Below, piece after piece: positions 1 to 5,536 of a stretch of DNA of 6,135 nucleotides (position 1 is its first letter; each line of letters starts with the position of its first letter). The position numbers and the translations under genes are program-made. The stretch lies in the NCBI GenBank assembly GCA_018969885.1, contig JAGWXN010000200.1, positions 1 through 6,135 of the forward strand, given 5' to 3'. This DNA comes from Betaproteobacteria bacterium. Lineage in GTDB: Bacteria; Pseudomonadota; Gammaproteobacteria; Burkholderiales; Burkholderiaceae. Under the pieces are notes generated by a model, which had not been told where the DNA came from, made no database searches, and worked only from the letters and a program-made list of their open reading frames with translations.

Positions 1-81
1 CGCGCTTCGCCCCTCGCCCCGGCCCGCCCGCCGCGCGCGGGCGGTCGGCGCAGCCCGCCAACCCGGTCGCCGGCCCGCTGC
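1..81. other. GC-rich upstream segment, possibly the tail of an upstream gene
   Basis: This segment is almost entirely G and C and has no stop codon in the three forward frames before the yheS start. Frame 2 runs open from the window edge to a TGA at 83-85, which would overlap the yheS GTG in a GTGA junction. Frame 3 runs open to a TGA at 123-125 and has a slightly more natural residue mix. Frame 1 is open and continuous with yheS. Very GC-rich DNA lacks stops by chance, so none of these can be chosen with confidence. I see no promoter and no Shine-Dalgarno sequence in it. Confidence 0.25.
24..44. repeat. Strong GC hairpin upstream of yheS
   Basis: Positions 24-31 pair perfectly with 37-44, giving an 8-bp all-G/C stem around a 5-base loop. 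The right arm is followed by TCGGCGCAG rather than a T-run, so it does not look like a complete intrinsic terminator on the + strand. It lies 38 bases before the yheS start. It could be the stem of an atypical terminator, an RNA structure in the yheS leader, or a by-product of extreme GC content. Confidence 0.4.
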
Positions 82-2076
82 GTGATTCGACTCCGACAAC
101 TCACGCTCTCGCGGGGCGGGCGTGATCTGCTGCGCGGTGCGGAGGCCACCATCGCGCCAGGCGAACGGGTCGCACTCATTGGCCTGAACGGTTCGGGTAA
201 GACCTCACTGCTGTCTGCCCTCACAGGCGAGGTATCGCCCGATGCCGGGAGTATCGAGCAGCCTTTCGAGCGTGTGATCCGACTCGAACAATCATTGCCA
301 TCGAGTCCACTTCCGGCCTGGCAGCACCTGCTCGCGGCGGACACCGCACTGGTCGAAGCCCAGCAGGCCCTTACACGGGCGGAGGCCGAATTTACCGAGA
401 CGTCAGCAGATACCAGTGACGCCGCGGGACTCGCCATCGCCCAGGCGCACGCGGCCTGGCACGAGGCGGGTGGCGCAGATGCCGCGTCGCGGGCCCGTGC
501 GCTGCTGTCAGGGCTGGGCTTCAGTGCCGAGGCCTGCGAGGCGCCGGTTGATTCGCTATCTGGCGGATGGCGCATGCGGCTCAATCTCGCGCGGGCGCTG
601 TTTGCACCAGCCGACCTGCTGCTCCTTGATGAGCCCACCAATCACCTCGACCTGGATGCCGTGTTGTGGCTTGAGCGCTGGCTGGTGCGATCGGCGTGTA
701 CGATGGTGATCGTGTCGCACGATCGCGACTTCCTCGATCGCGTCGTGAAGTGCTGCCTTCATATTGATGAGGGCCGACTTATGCGCTTTGCGGGGGGGTA
801 TAGCGATTTCGAAAGGCAGCGCGCAGCCCGCGCCGCACAGGCTGCGCGAGAGCGCGAATCTACAGCAGCGCGGGCTGCCCATCTCGAATCATTCATCCGG
901 CGCTTCCGTGCGCAGGCAACCCGGGCGCGGCACGTACAAAGCCGTATCAAGGCGCTGGAACGCATGGCCGAGGTGGAGGTGGTGCGAGCGTTGAGCGGTG
1001 TTGATATCGAGCTCGCCTCGGCCGAAGACTGTCCAGAGCATCTCGTGCTGGTCGAGCATCTCGGTGCTGGCTATCAGCAGACGCCGGTTGTGCAGGTTCG
1101 CCAGCTGCAGATTGAGCGTGGCGCGCGAATCGGGGTTCTCGGCAGGAATGGAGCGGGCAAGACCACGCTCATCCGCACCCTGGTGGGCGAGCTGCCGCCA
1201 GTATCGGGCGAGATCACCATCGCGCGCGGGCTGCGGGTTGGCTATTTCGCCCAGCAGGGGGTTGACGCGCTACGGGACGACGAGTCAGCCCTGCGCCACT
1301 TGCAGCGGCTCGCACCCGACCAGCGCGAACAGGCCTTGCGCGACTTTCTCGGACGTTTCGGCTTTCGAGGTGAAGACGCAACCCGCCCTGTCGGACCGAT
1401 GTCGGGCGGCGAAAAAGCTCGCCTTCTGTTTGCCCTGCTTGCCTGGCAGCGCCCGCAGCTCCTGGTGCTTGACGAGCCGACCAACCATCTCGATGCGCAG
1501 ACGCGCGACTCCCTTGCCGACGCGCTTGCCCGGTTTGACGGGGCGCTCCTGCTGGTCTCCCACGATAGGTACCTGCTGCGAGCGAGCGTGGACCGATTCG
1601 TCATCGTGGCCGACGGCACACTCACCGATTATGACGGTGACCTGGACGACTACGACGCCTGGATCGCACAGCGCCGCGGTGATGCGGCCATCGCGGCCAC
1701 CCCGCCGCTGAGCGGCGATAGCGCAGAGCGCGTCGCAGCCGCCCCGCTTCCCGATTCCGCATCGGCCGTCGACCGTCGAACCGAACGGCGGCTTGCCGCT
1801 GAGCGGCGGGTGGCGCTCGCGAACCTCACGCGAGCCATCGATGCCGAAATTCGTGCGATCGAGACCCGCCTCAAGACGCTTGAATCTGAATTAGCCCACG
1901 CCGAGGCCGCCCTACAGGACCCTACGCTTTACGGGCCTGGCACGGATGGAGCAAAAGTCGCCGGACTGAATCGACAGCGCGCTGCGCTCGCTCGCGAAAA
2001 AGACGATGCCGAAACCCGCTGGCTGGAACTTCAAACCCGGCGCGACGAGCAGGTCACAGCCTTTGACGCAGCCTAG
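82..2076 (+). CDS. yheS: ABC-F family ATPase, YheS-type ribosome-associated translation factor
   Basis: This 664-residue soluble protein has two ABC ATPase domains and no membrane segment, as in the ABC-F family. These proteins bind the ribosomal E site and relieve stalled translation; they are not transporters. Domain 1 shows Walker A GLNGSGKTS (34-42), signature LSGG (159-162), Walker B with DEPTNHLD (183-190) and switch His in SHD (212-214). The charged interdomain linker (about 237-310) carries RAQATRAR and QSRIKALERM, close to the E. coli YheS pattern. Domain 2 shows GRNGAGKTT (354-362), MSGGEKAR (440-447), DEPTNHLD (464-471) and SHD (493-495). Residues about 565-660 are charged and predicted coiled coil, joined by a variable Ala/Pro-rich stretch (about 533-565). 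Length is close to E. coli YheS (about 637). The GTG at 82 is chosen because MIRLRQLTLSRGG matches the usual N-terminus; no clear Shine-Dalgarno sequence precedes it. YheS is preferred over Uup or EttA from the GGWRMRLNLA and LDAVLWLE segments. It converges on the GST gene. Confidence 0.9.
   Translation: MIRLRQLTLSRGGRDLLRGAEATIAPGERVALIGLNGSGKTSLLSALTGEVSPDAGSIEQPFERVIRLEQSLPSSPLPAWQHLLAADTALVEAQQALTRAEAEFTETSADTSDAAGLAIAQAHAAWHEAGGADAASRARALLSGLGFSAEACEAPVDSLSGGWRMRLNLARALFAPADLLLLDEPTNHLDLDAVLWLERWLVRSACTMVIVSHDRDFLDRVVKCCLHIDEGRLMRFAGGYSDFERQRAARAAQAARERESTAARAAHLESFIRRFRAQATRARHVQSRIKALERMAEVEVVRALSGVDIELASAEDCPEHLVLVEHLGAGYQQTPVVQVRQLQIERGARIGVLGRNGAGKTTLIRTLVGELPPVSGEITIARGLRVGYFAQQGVDALRDDESALRHLQRLAPDQREQALRDFLGRFGFRGEDATRPVGPMSGGEKARLLFALLAWQRPQLLVLDEPTNHLDAQTRDSLADALARFDGALLLVSHDRYLLRASVDRFVIVADGTLTDYDGDLDDYDAWIAQRRGDAAIAATPPLSGDSAERVAAAPLPDSASAVDRRTERRLAAERRVALANLTRAIDAEIRAIETRLKTLESELAHAEAALQDPTLYGPGTDGAKVAGLNRQRAALAREKDDAETRWLELQTRRDEQVTAFDAA
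792..798 (+). repeat. G7 homopolymer inside yheS
   Basis: Seven consecutive G bases encode part of Phe-Ala-Gly-Gly-Tyr near residue 238, just after ATPase domain 1. The reading frame is intact through the tract and the protein matches the family on both sides, so this copy is in frame. It is a site where sequencing or replication slippage would truncate the protein. Confidence 0.6.
1703..1717. repeat. Copy 1 of a repeated 14-base hairpin motif in yheS
   Basis: GCCGCTGAGCGGCG occupies 1704-1717. With C1703 it forms a 6-bp stem (CGCCGC / GCGGCG) around a TGA loop. Copy 2 of the same 14-mer is at 1795-1808. Here it is read as Pro-Leu-Ser-Gly in the variable linker between the second ATPase domain and the C-terminal coiled coil. 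Confidence 0.6.
1795..1808. repeat. Copy 2 of a repeated 14-base hairpin motif in yheS
   Basis: This is an exact second copy of GCCGCTGAGCGGCG, 91 bases after copy 1. Its stem is 5 bp (GCCGC / GCGGC) around TGA. Because 91 is not a multiple of 3, it is read in another frame (Ala-Ala-Glu-Arg), so shared protein sequence does not explain the identity. Confidence 0.6.
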
Positions 2077-2090
2077 TTCTCGGTCGCATC

Positions 2091-2729
2091 TTAGTTCTTA
2101 GGCGCAAGCGCCGCTTTGCGATCGGCGTTGACCCGCTGGACCGACGCGCGCTCGCCGAGCAGTTTGAGGTAATCGCGCACCGGAAAGCCCGCCATCAGGT
2201 CTTCGCCATAAATGGTTTTGCTCGCCAGCGAAACCAGGGGCAGGTGCACGAGGCCCGCACAGTCGGCGTAGCTGAACCGATCGCCTGCCAGGTAAGGGCC
2301 GAATCGCGCGAGCTTGCCGAAGGCGTCGATCACTTTCATGAGATCGGTGCGGGTTTGCGCGATCAGTTCATCGGTGGCCGTGCCGCCAAAGAACGCTTTG
2401 CCGTACAGACGCCGTGCGGTGAGCTCAACATGGGTTTCCAGATAGGCCACGATCTCTCGAATCTTGGCCCGCTGCCAGGGATCGGAGGGCAGGAGCGCAG
2501 GCTCGGGTTGGAGGTCCTCAAGGTACTCGATGATGACCTGAGACTCCGAGAGTGGACCGTGCTCGGTCTCGATAAAGGGGATCTTGCCGAGCGGACTGAG
2601 CGCGAGCGTTGCGGCATCCTTGCTGGCACGGTTGTACACCTCCTCGAATGGCAGGCCCTTCTCAAGGAGTGCGACCTTCACCTTGTTGTAGTAATTGCTC
2701 ACCGCAAACCCGTGCAGTCTGATCATCAT
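2091..2729 (-). CDS. Glutathione S-transferase family protein
   Basis: This 212-residue cytosolic protein has the normal GST length and layout. The N-terminal thioredoxin-fold domain (about 3-78) starts IRLHGFAVSNYYNKVK, with S11/N12 where the catalytic Ser or Tyr sits in many GSTs. It has the cis-proline in GKIPFIE (P51) and the Glu-Ser pair E62-S63 in LSESQVIIEYLED, which normally holds the gamma-glutamyl part of glutathione. The C-terminal helical domain (about 85-205) contains YLAGDRFSYADCA, with S153 and D156 forming the usual N-capping box. The family conjugates glutathione to electrophiles or reduces thiol adducts; the substrate here is unknown. The start has two adjacent ATGs (2729 and 2726), and the Shine-Dalgarno spacing suits the second better, so the product may be 211 residues. 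It ends 14 bases from the end of yheS and is divergent from the acyl-CoA operon, with which it may share control. Confidence 0.9.
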   Translation of the reverse strand: MMIRLHGFAVSNYYNKVKVALLEKGLPFEEVYNRASKDAATLALSPLGKIPFIETEHGPLSESQVIIEYLEDLQPEPALLPSDPWQRAKIREIVAYLETHVELTARRLYGKAFFGGTATDELIAQTRTDLMKVIDAFGKLARFGPYLAGDRFSYADCAGLVHLPLVSLASKTIYGEDLMAGFPVRDYLKLLGERASVQRVNADRKAALAPKN

Positions 2730-2732
2730 CGT

Positions 2733-2738
2733 CTCCCC
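2733..2738 (-). promoter_or_regulatory. Ribosome binding site of the GST gene
   Basis: On the minus strand GGGGAG lies 3 bases before the first ATG (2729) and 6 bases before the second (2726). The spacing favours the second ATG as the main start, changing the protein by one residue. Confidence 0.6.
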
Positions 2739-2757
2739 GACTCAAAAGTGGTGGGTC

Positions 2758-2781
2758 GTCAACGTGTTTTGCCACGTGGAC
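2758..2781. promoter_or_regulatory. Inverted repeat, candidate operator in the divergent region
   Basis: GTCAACGTG (2758-2766) and CACGTGGAC (2773-2781) form arms of 9 bases with one mismatch, separated by TTTTGC. The right arm lies within the 8-bp palindrome CCACGTGG (2772-2779). The element is near the middle of the 94-base gap between the divergent GST and 3-hydroxyacyl-CoA dehydrogenase genes, where a dimeric repressor of the TetR or MarR kind often binds. No regulator gene lies in this window and I do not recognise the motif as a known site, so the role is inferred from position and symmetry. Confidence 0.4.
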
Positions 2782-2791
2782 TCCAGCGCGG

Positions 2792-2797
2792 AGTGTA
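2792..2797 (-). promoter_or_regulatory. Possible -10 box for the GST gene
   Basis: Read on the minus strand, TACACT matches four of six consensus -10 bases. No convincing -35 hexamer lies 16-18 bases upstream. If used, transcription would begin near 2785 and the inverted repeat at 2758-2781 would fall in the early leader. This is a weak call. Confidence 0.2.
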
Positions 2798-2811
2798 GCG
2801 TGCCCGCCGGT

Positions 2812-2817
2812 TACAAT
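2812..2817 (+). promoter_or_regulatory. -10 box of the acyl-CoA operon, placed for a leaderless transcript
   Basis: TACAAT matches five of six consensus -10 bases and ends six bases before the ATG at 2824. Transcription would then start at or within a base or two of the start codon, giving a leaderless mRNA. In agreement, no Shine-Dalgarno sequence is visible before the ATG. No good -35 hexamer is present at the expected place (about 2789-2794), so the promoter may need an activator. Confidence 0.45.
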
Positions 2818-2823
2818 CGGGCC

Positions 2824-4356
2824 ATGAAACCCACACCCTTCCAACGAATCGGCGTCGTCGGTAGCGGCGTCATGGGCCGCGGCATTGCGCAGATCTTCGC
2901 GCAGGCGGGCATTCCAGTGCGACTGTTCGATAGCCATGCGCCAGCTCTGGCGGCTGCGGTGCAGTCGCTCGCTGGCGTGTTCAGCCTGCTTCAGGACAAA
3001 GGGCGGCTGACCGCCGACCAGGCGCAGGCGGCTGTCCAACGAATCCTGCCCGCACAGGCGCTGGCCGATCTCGCTGACTGCGACCTGGTCATCGAGGCGA
3101 TCGTCGAGCGGCTCGATGCCAAGCGCGAACTTCTTGCCAACCTCGATGACGTGCTCGCCACAGGGGCCGTGATCGCCAGCAACACGTCTTCGCTATCCAT
3201 CACTGCCATCGCCGCGAGCAGCCGTCATCCTGAGCGGGTGGCGGGCTACCATTTCTTCAACCCTGTGCCGCTGATGCGCATTGTCGAGGTCATTGGCGGC
3301 CCGCGCACCGAGCCAGGCATTCTCGACAAGCTCTGCGCGCTGGCAGAACTCGCCGGGCACCAGGCCGTGCGCGCGCAGGACACGCCAGGATTCATCGTCA
3401 ATCACGCCGGACGCGGCTTCGGCACCGAGGCCCTGCGGTTGCTCGGCGAAGGCGTCGCCGACCCCGCCACCATCGACCGCATCATGCGCGAGCAGGTGAA
3501 CATTGACGGCAGTGGCTTCAAGCTCGGTCCCTTCGAGCTCATGGACCTCACCGGACTCGACGTGTCGCACCCGGTGATGGAATCCATTTACCGCCAGTAT
3601 TTCGACGAGCCCCGCTTTCGGCCCTCCGTCATCGCAGCGCAGCGAAATGTTGCGGGGCTCCACGGGCGCAAGCGAGGCGAGGGCTGGTATCGCCACGTTG
3701 ACGGCAAGCAGCAAAATCCGCCCGAGCCCGCCTCCCCCGCCGCTGGGTCGCTGCCGCCTGTCTGGATCGCTCCTGGCCCACACCACGGCGCGCTGTGCGA
3801 GCTGGTCGCGAATCTCGGCGGTCGGGTCGACAACGGCCAGGAGCCAAGCACCGAGTCCCTGATTCTGCTCGCCCCGCTTGGCCACGACGCCACCCACGCC
3901 TGTCGCGACTGGCCGGCCGAGCGTGCCATCGCCCTTGACACGTTTTTTTCGGTCGCGAGGGGCGCGTGCCAGCGTAGAACCCTCATGACCACGCCGGCCA
4001 CCCGCAACGACTATCGCAACGCGGCGCACGCGCTCTTTGCAGCCGACGGCGTTCGCGTTTCAGTCATTCGCGACAGCGCGGGTTTTGTAGCGCCGCGAAT
4101 TCTCGCGATGATTGTTGCGATTGGTTGTGAGATCGCCCAGCAGCGAATCGCTTCGCCCGCCGATATCGACACCGCGGTCAGGCTGGGTCTCGGGTATCCC
4201 GCGGGGCCGCTCACCCTGGGCGACAAGCTCGGCGCGATGCGTCTCACGCAGCTGCTTGACGAGATTCATCAGATCACCGCCGATCCACGCTACCGGCCCA
4301 GTATGTGGCTGCGTCGCCGCGCCAAGCTTGGCCTTTCACTCCTTCATCCCGACTGA
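2824..4356 (+). CDS. 3-hydroxyacyl-CoA dehydrogenase, NAD-dependent, long PaaH-like form
   Basis: This 510-residue protein oxidises 3-hydroxyacyl-CoA to 3-oxoacyl-CoA with NAD in beta-oxidation or related CoA-ester breakdown. The Rossmann domain (about 6-185) has GSGVMG (13-18, with G13, G15 and G18), an acidic D36 suited to NAD, IEAIVE (90-95) and ASNTSS (118-123). Catalytic H143 (YHFFNPVP) and E155 (VEVIGG) are 12 residues apart, as in human HAD, and N193 in TPGFIVN fits the third active-site residue. The first C-terminal helical domain (about 187-290) holds GPFELMDLTGLDV. A reduced Rossmann-like domain (about 312-415) and a second helical domain (about 416-505, SAGFVAPR, GYPAGPLTLGD) follow, as in the approximately 500-residue PaaH/PaaC-like forms. 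The ATG at 2824 is chosen because the nucleotide-binding motif then starts near residue 9; an in-frame ATG at 2695 would run into the GST gene. First gene of the likely operon, 3 bases before the kinase gene. Confidence 0.92.
   Translation: MKPTPFQRIGVVGSGVMGRGIAQIFAQAGIPVRLFDSHAPALAAAVQSLAGVFSLLQDKGRLTADQAQAAVQRILPAQALADLADCDLVIEAIVERLDAKRELLANLDDVLATGAVIASNTSSLSITAIAASSRHPERVAGYHFFNPVPLMRIVEVIGGPRTEPGILDKLCALAELAGHQAVRAQDTPGFIVNHAGRGFGTEALRLLGEGVADPATIDRIMREQVNIDGSGFKLGPFELMDLTGLDVSHPVMESIYRQYFDEPRFRPSVIAAQRNVAGLHGRKRGEGWYRHVDGKQQNPPEPASPAAGSLPPVWIAPGPHHGALCELVANLGGRVDNGQEPSTESLILLAPLGHDATHACRDWPAERAIALDTFFSVARGACQRRTLMTTPATRNDYRNAAHALFAADGVRVSVIRDSAGFVAPRILAMIVAIGCEIAQQRIASPADIDTAVRLGLGYPAGPLTLGDKLGAMRLTQLLDEIHQITADPRYRPSMWLRRRAKLGLSLLHPD
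3943..3949 (+). repeat. T7 homopolymer inside the 3-hydroxyacyl-CoA dehydrogenase gene
   Basis: Seven T bases encode Phe-Phe in Leu-Asp-Thr-Phe-Phe-Ser near residue 374. The frame is intact on both sides. No stable hairpin directly precedes it, so it does not look like a terminator; slippage is possible but nothing requires it. Confidence 0.5.
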
Positions 4357-4359
4357 ACC

Positions 4360-5478
4360 ATGACCAACGCTGCCGACCGCGCCACGCCAGGTGCCCACGC
4401 CAGAGGGTCTGACGAGCCCGAATTTGACGGGACGATGCCGGTGCCCGAGCGACATCAAATCGACACGCAGCGACTAGGGCAGTGGCTGCGCAACCATCTA
4501 CCTGGCTTTTCGGGCGAACTGCGCGCGCAGATCTTCAAGGGTGGGCAGTCCAACCCCACGTACCTGCTGTCATCGCCAACGGGCACCTGGGTGATGCGAG
4601 CAAAGCCGGGTCCGGTGGCCAAGCTCCTGCCATCTGCGCATGCCATCGAGCGCGAGTTCCGCGTGCTGTCCGCGCTCGCGCATACTGAAGTACCCGTCGC
4701 GCGGGTGTTCTGCCTCTGCGAAGATGAATCCGTGATCGGTCGCGCGTTTTATGTGATGGAACACGTGCAGGGTCGGGTGCTGTGGGACCAGTCGCTTCCG
4801 GGCTTCTCGACCACTGATCGCGCCGCGCTTTACGACGAGATGAACCGGGTCATGGCAGCGCTCCATTCCATCGACCCCGCTTCCATCGGTCTGGCCGACT
4901 ACGGCCGCCCCGGCAACTATTTTTCGCGGCAAATTGGTCGTTGGACCAAGCAGTACCAGGCATCGGAAACCGAGCACATTGAATCGATGCACCAGCTGAT
5001 CGATTGGCTGCCCGCGCATATCCCCGCCTCCGATGAAATTGCGGTCGTGCATGGCGATTACCGCATGGACAACCTGATTTTTGAGGCGCATTCAACCCGG
5101 GCACGAGCGGTACTCGACTGGGAGCTCTCAACGCTCGGTCATCCACTCGCCGATTTTTCCTATCACTGCATGTCGTGGCGCATTCCGCCGGGCACCTTTC
5201 GAGGCATTGGCGGGCTCGATCTCGCCGCGTTGGGTATTCCGTCCGAGCACGACTATATCGCCCGCTATTGCCAACGGACCGGACGCGACCCCGCATCCGT
5301 ACTCGAGCACTGGGATTTCTATCTCGCCTACAACATGTTCAGGCTGGCGGCCATCCTGCAGGGCATCGTCAAGCGGGTGGTCGACGGCACTGCCTCGAAC
5401 ACGCAGGCGCCCGCCACCATCGAGCGCGTCAGGCCGCTCGCCGAAATGGGCTGGCAAATCGCTCGCGGCGTTCGATAA
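4360..5478 (+). CDS. APH-fold phosphotransferase, ACAD10/11 N-terminal or LvaA-like (putative hydroxyacyl-CoA kinase)
   Basis: This 372-residue soluble protein has the aminoglycoside-phosphotransferase / choline-kinase fold. Visible signatures are the N-lobe segment GGQSNPTYLL (61-70), the probable ATP-binding lysine K82 in WVMRAKPGP, the AHAIEREFRVL helix (94-104), the catalytic loop HGDYRMDN (231-238, with D233 and N238) and the metal-binding DWE (253-255) in VLDWELSTLGHPLADF. The RAKPGP and AHAIEREF segments resemble the kinase domain of animal ACAD10/ACAD11 and of LvaA, not antibiotic-resistance enzymes. Those relatives phosphorylate the 4-hydroxyl of 4-hydroxyacyl-CoA with ATP. The start is 3 bases after the preceding stop with no clear Shine-Dalgarno sequence, which suggests coupled translation. 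An in-frame ATG at 4435 (residue 26) is a possible alternative, because residues 1-25 look unstructured and poorly conserved. The next gene encodes the matching dehydrogenase. The family call is firm; the substrate is inferred. Confidence 0.88.
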   Translation: MTNAADRATPGAHARGSDEPEFDGTMPVPERHQIDTQRLGQWLRNHLPGFSGELRAQIFKGGQSNPTYLLSSPTGTWVMRAKPGPVAKLLPSAHAIEREFRVLSALAHTEVPVARVFCLCEDESVIGRAFYVMEHVQGRVLWDQSLPGFSTTDRAALYDEMNRVMAALHSIDPASIGLADYGRPGNYFSRQIGRWTKQYQASETEHIESMHQLIDWLPAHIPASDEIAVVHGDYRMDNLIFEAHSTRARAVLDWELSTLGHPLADFSYHCMSWRIPPGTFRGIGGLDLAALGIPSEHDYIARYCQRTGRDPASVLEHWDFYLAYNMFRLAAILQGIVKRVVDGTASNTQAPATIERVRPLAEMGWQIARGVR

Positions 5479-5536
5479 CGTCGCCGATTAGCCTGACCTC
5501 ATCAGCCGTCTATCCAGCACCGATATCGGAGCCCTC
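5479..5536 (+). other. 58-base intergenic gap inside the operon
   Basis: This gap lies between the kinase and dehydrogenase genes. It is too short for a small coding gene such as lvaB, which accompanies lvaA in the Pseudomonas putida lva operon. I see no hairpin plus T-run and no convincing promoter. It contains only the ribosome binding site of the next gene. Confidence 0.6.
5528..5531 (+). promoter_or_regulatory. Ribosome binding site of the acyl-CoA dehydrogenase gene
   Basis: GGAG lies 5 bases before the ATG at 5537. It supports that start over the downstream in-frame ATG at residue 20. It is the clearest Shine-Dalgarno sequence among the three + strand operon genes. Confidence 0.7.

Noticed and set aside
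2101..2112. GGCGC-AA-GCGCC palindrome near the GST 3' end as a terminator
   Set aside because: The stem is only 5 bp with a 2-base loop, lies inside the GST coding sequence, and has no T-run on either strand.
2244..2798. 184-residue + strand open frame antisense to the GST gene
   Set aside because: It is a shadow of the GST gene. The residue mix is unlike a folded protein and it runs through the divergent regulatory region.
2769..2798. TTGCCA (2769-2774) with GTGTAG (2793-2798) as a + strand promoter
   Set aside because: The -10 match is poor. TACAAT at 2812-2817 is much closer to consensus and better placed.
2695..2823. In-frame extension of the 3-hydroxyacyl-CoA dehydrogenase start to an ATG at 2695
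   Set aside because: It would add 43 residues unlike the family, overlap the GST start, and move the nucleotide-binding motif far from the N-terminus. The ATG at 2824 fits the family.
3943..3949. T-run as an intragenic terminator or programmed frameshift site
   Set aside because: No stable hairpin directly precedes it, and the protein continues in frame with family-typical sequence on both sides.
3193..4029. 278-residue open frame on the minus strand inside the 3-hydroxyacyl-CoA dehydrogenase gene
   Set aside because: It is antisense to a well-supported gene and lacks recognisable motifs. Long antisense open frames are expected in GC-rich coding DNA.
4360..5478. Aminoglycoside or other antibiotic-resistance phosphotransferase
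   Set aside because: The HGD and DWE motifs are shared across the fold, but the RAKPGP and AHAIEREF segments and the adjacent ACAD11-like gene point to the acyl-CoA kinase group.
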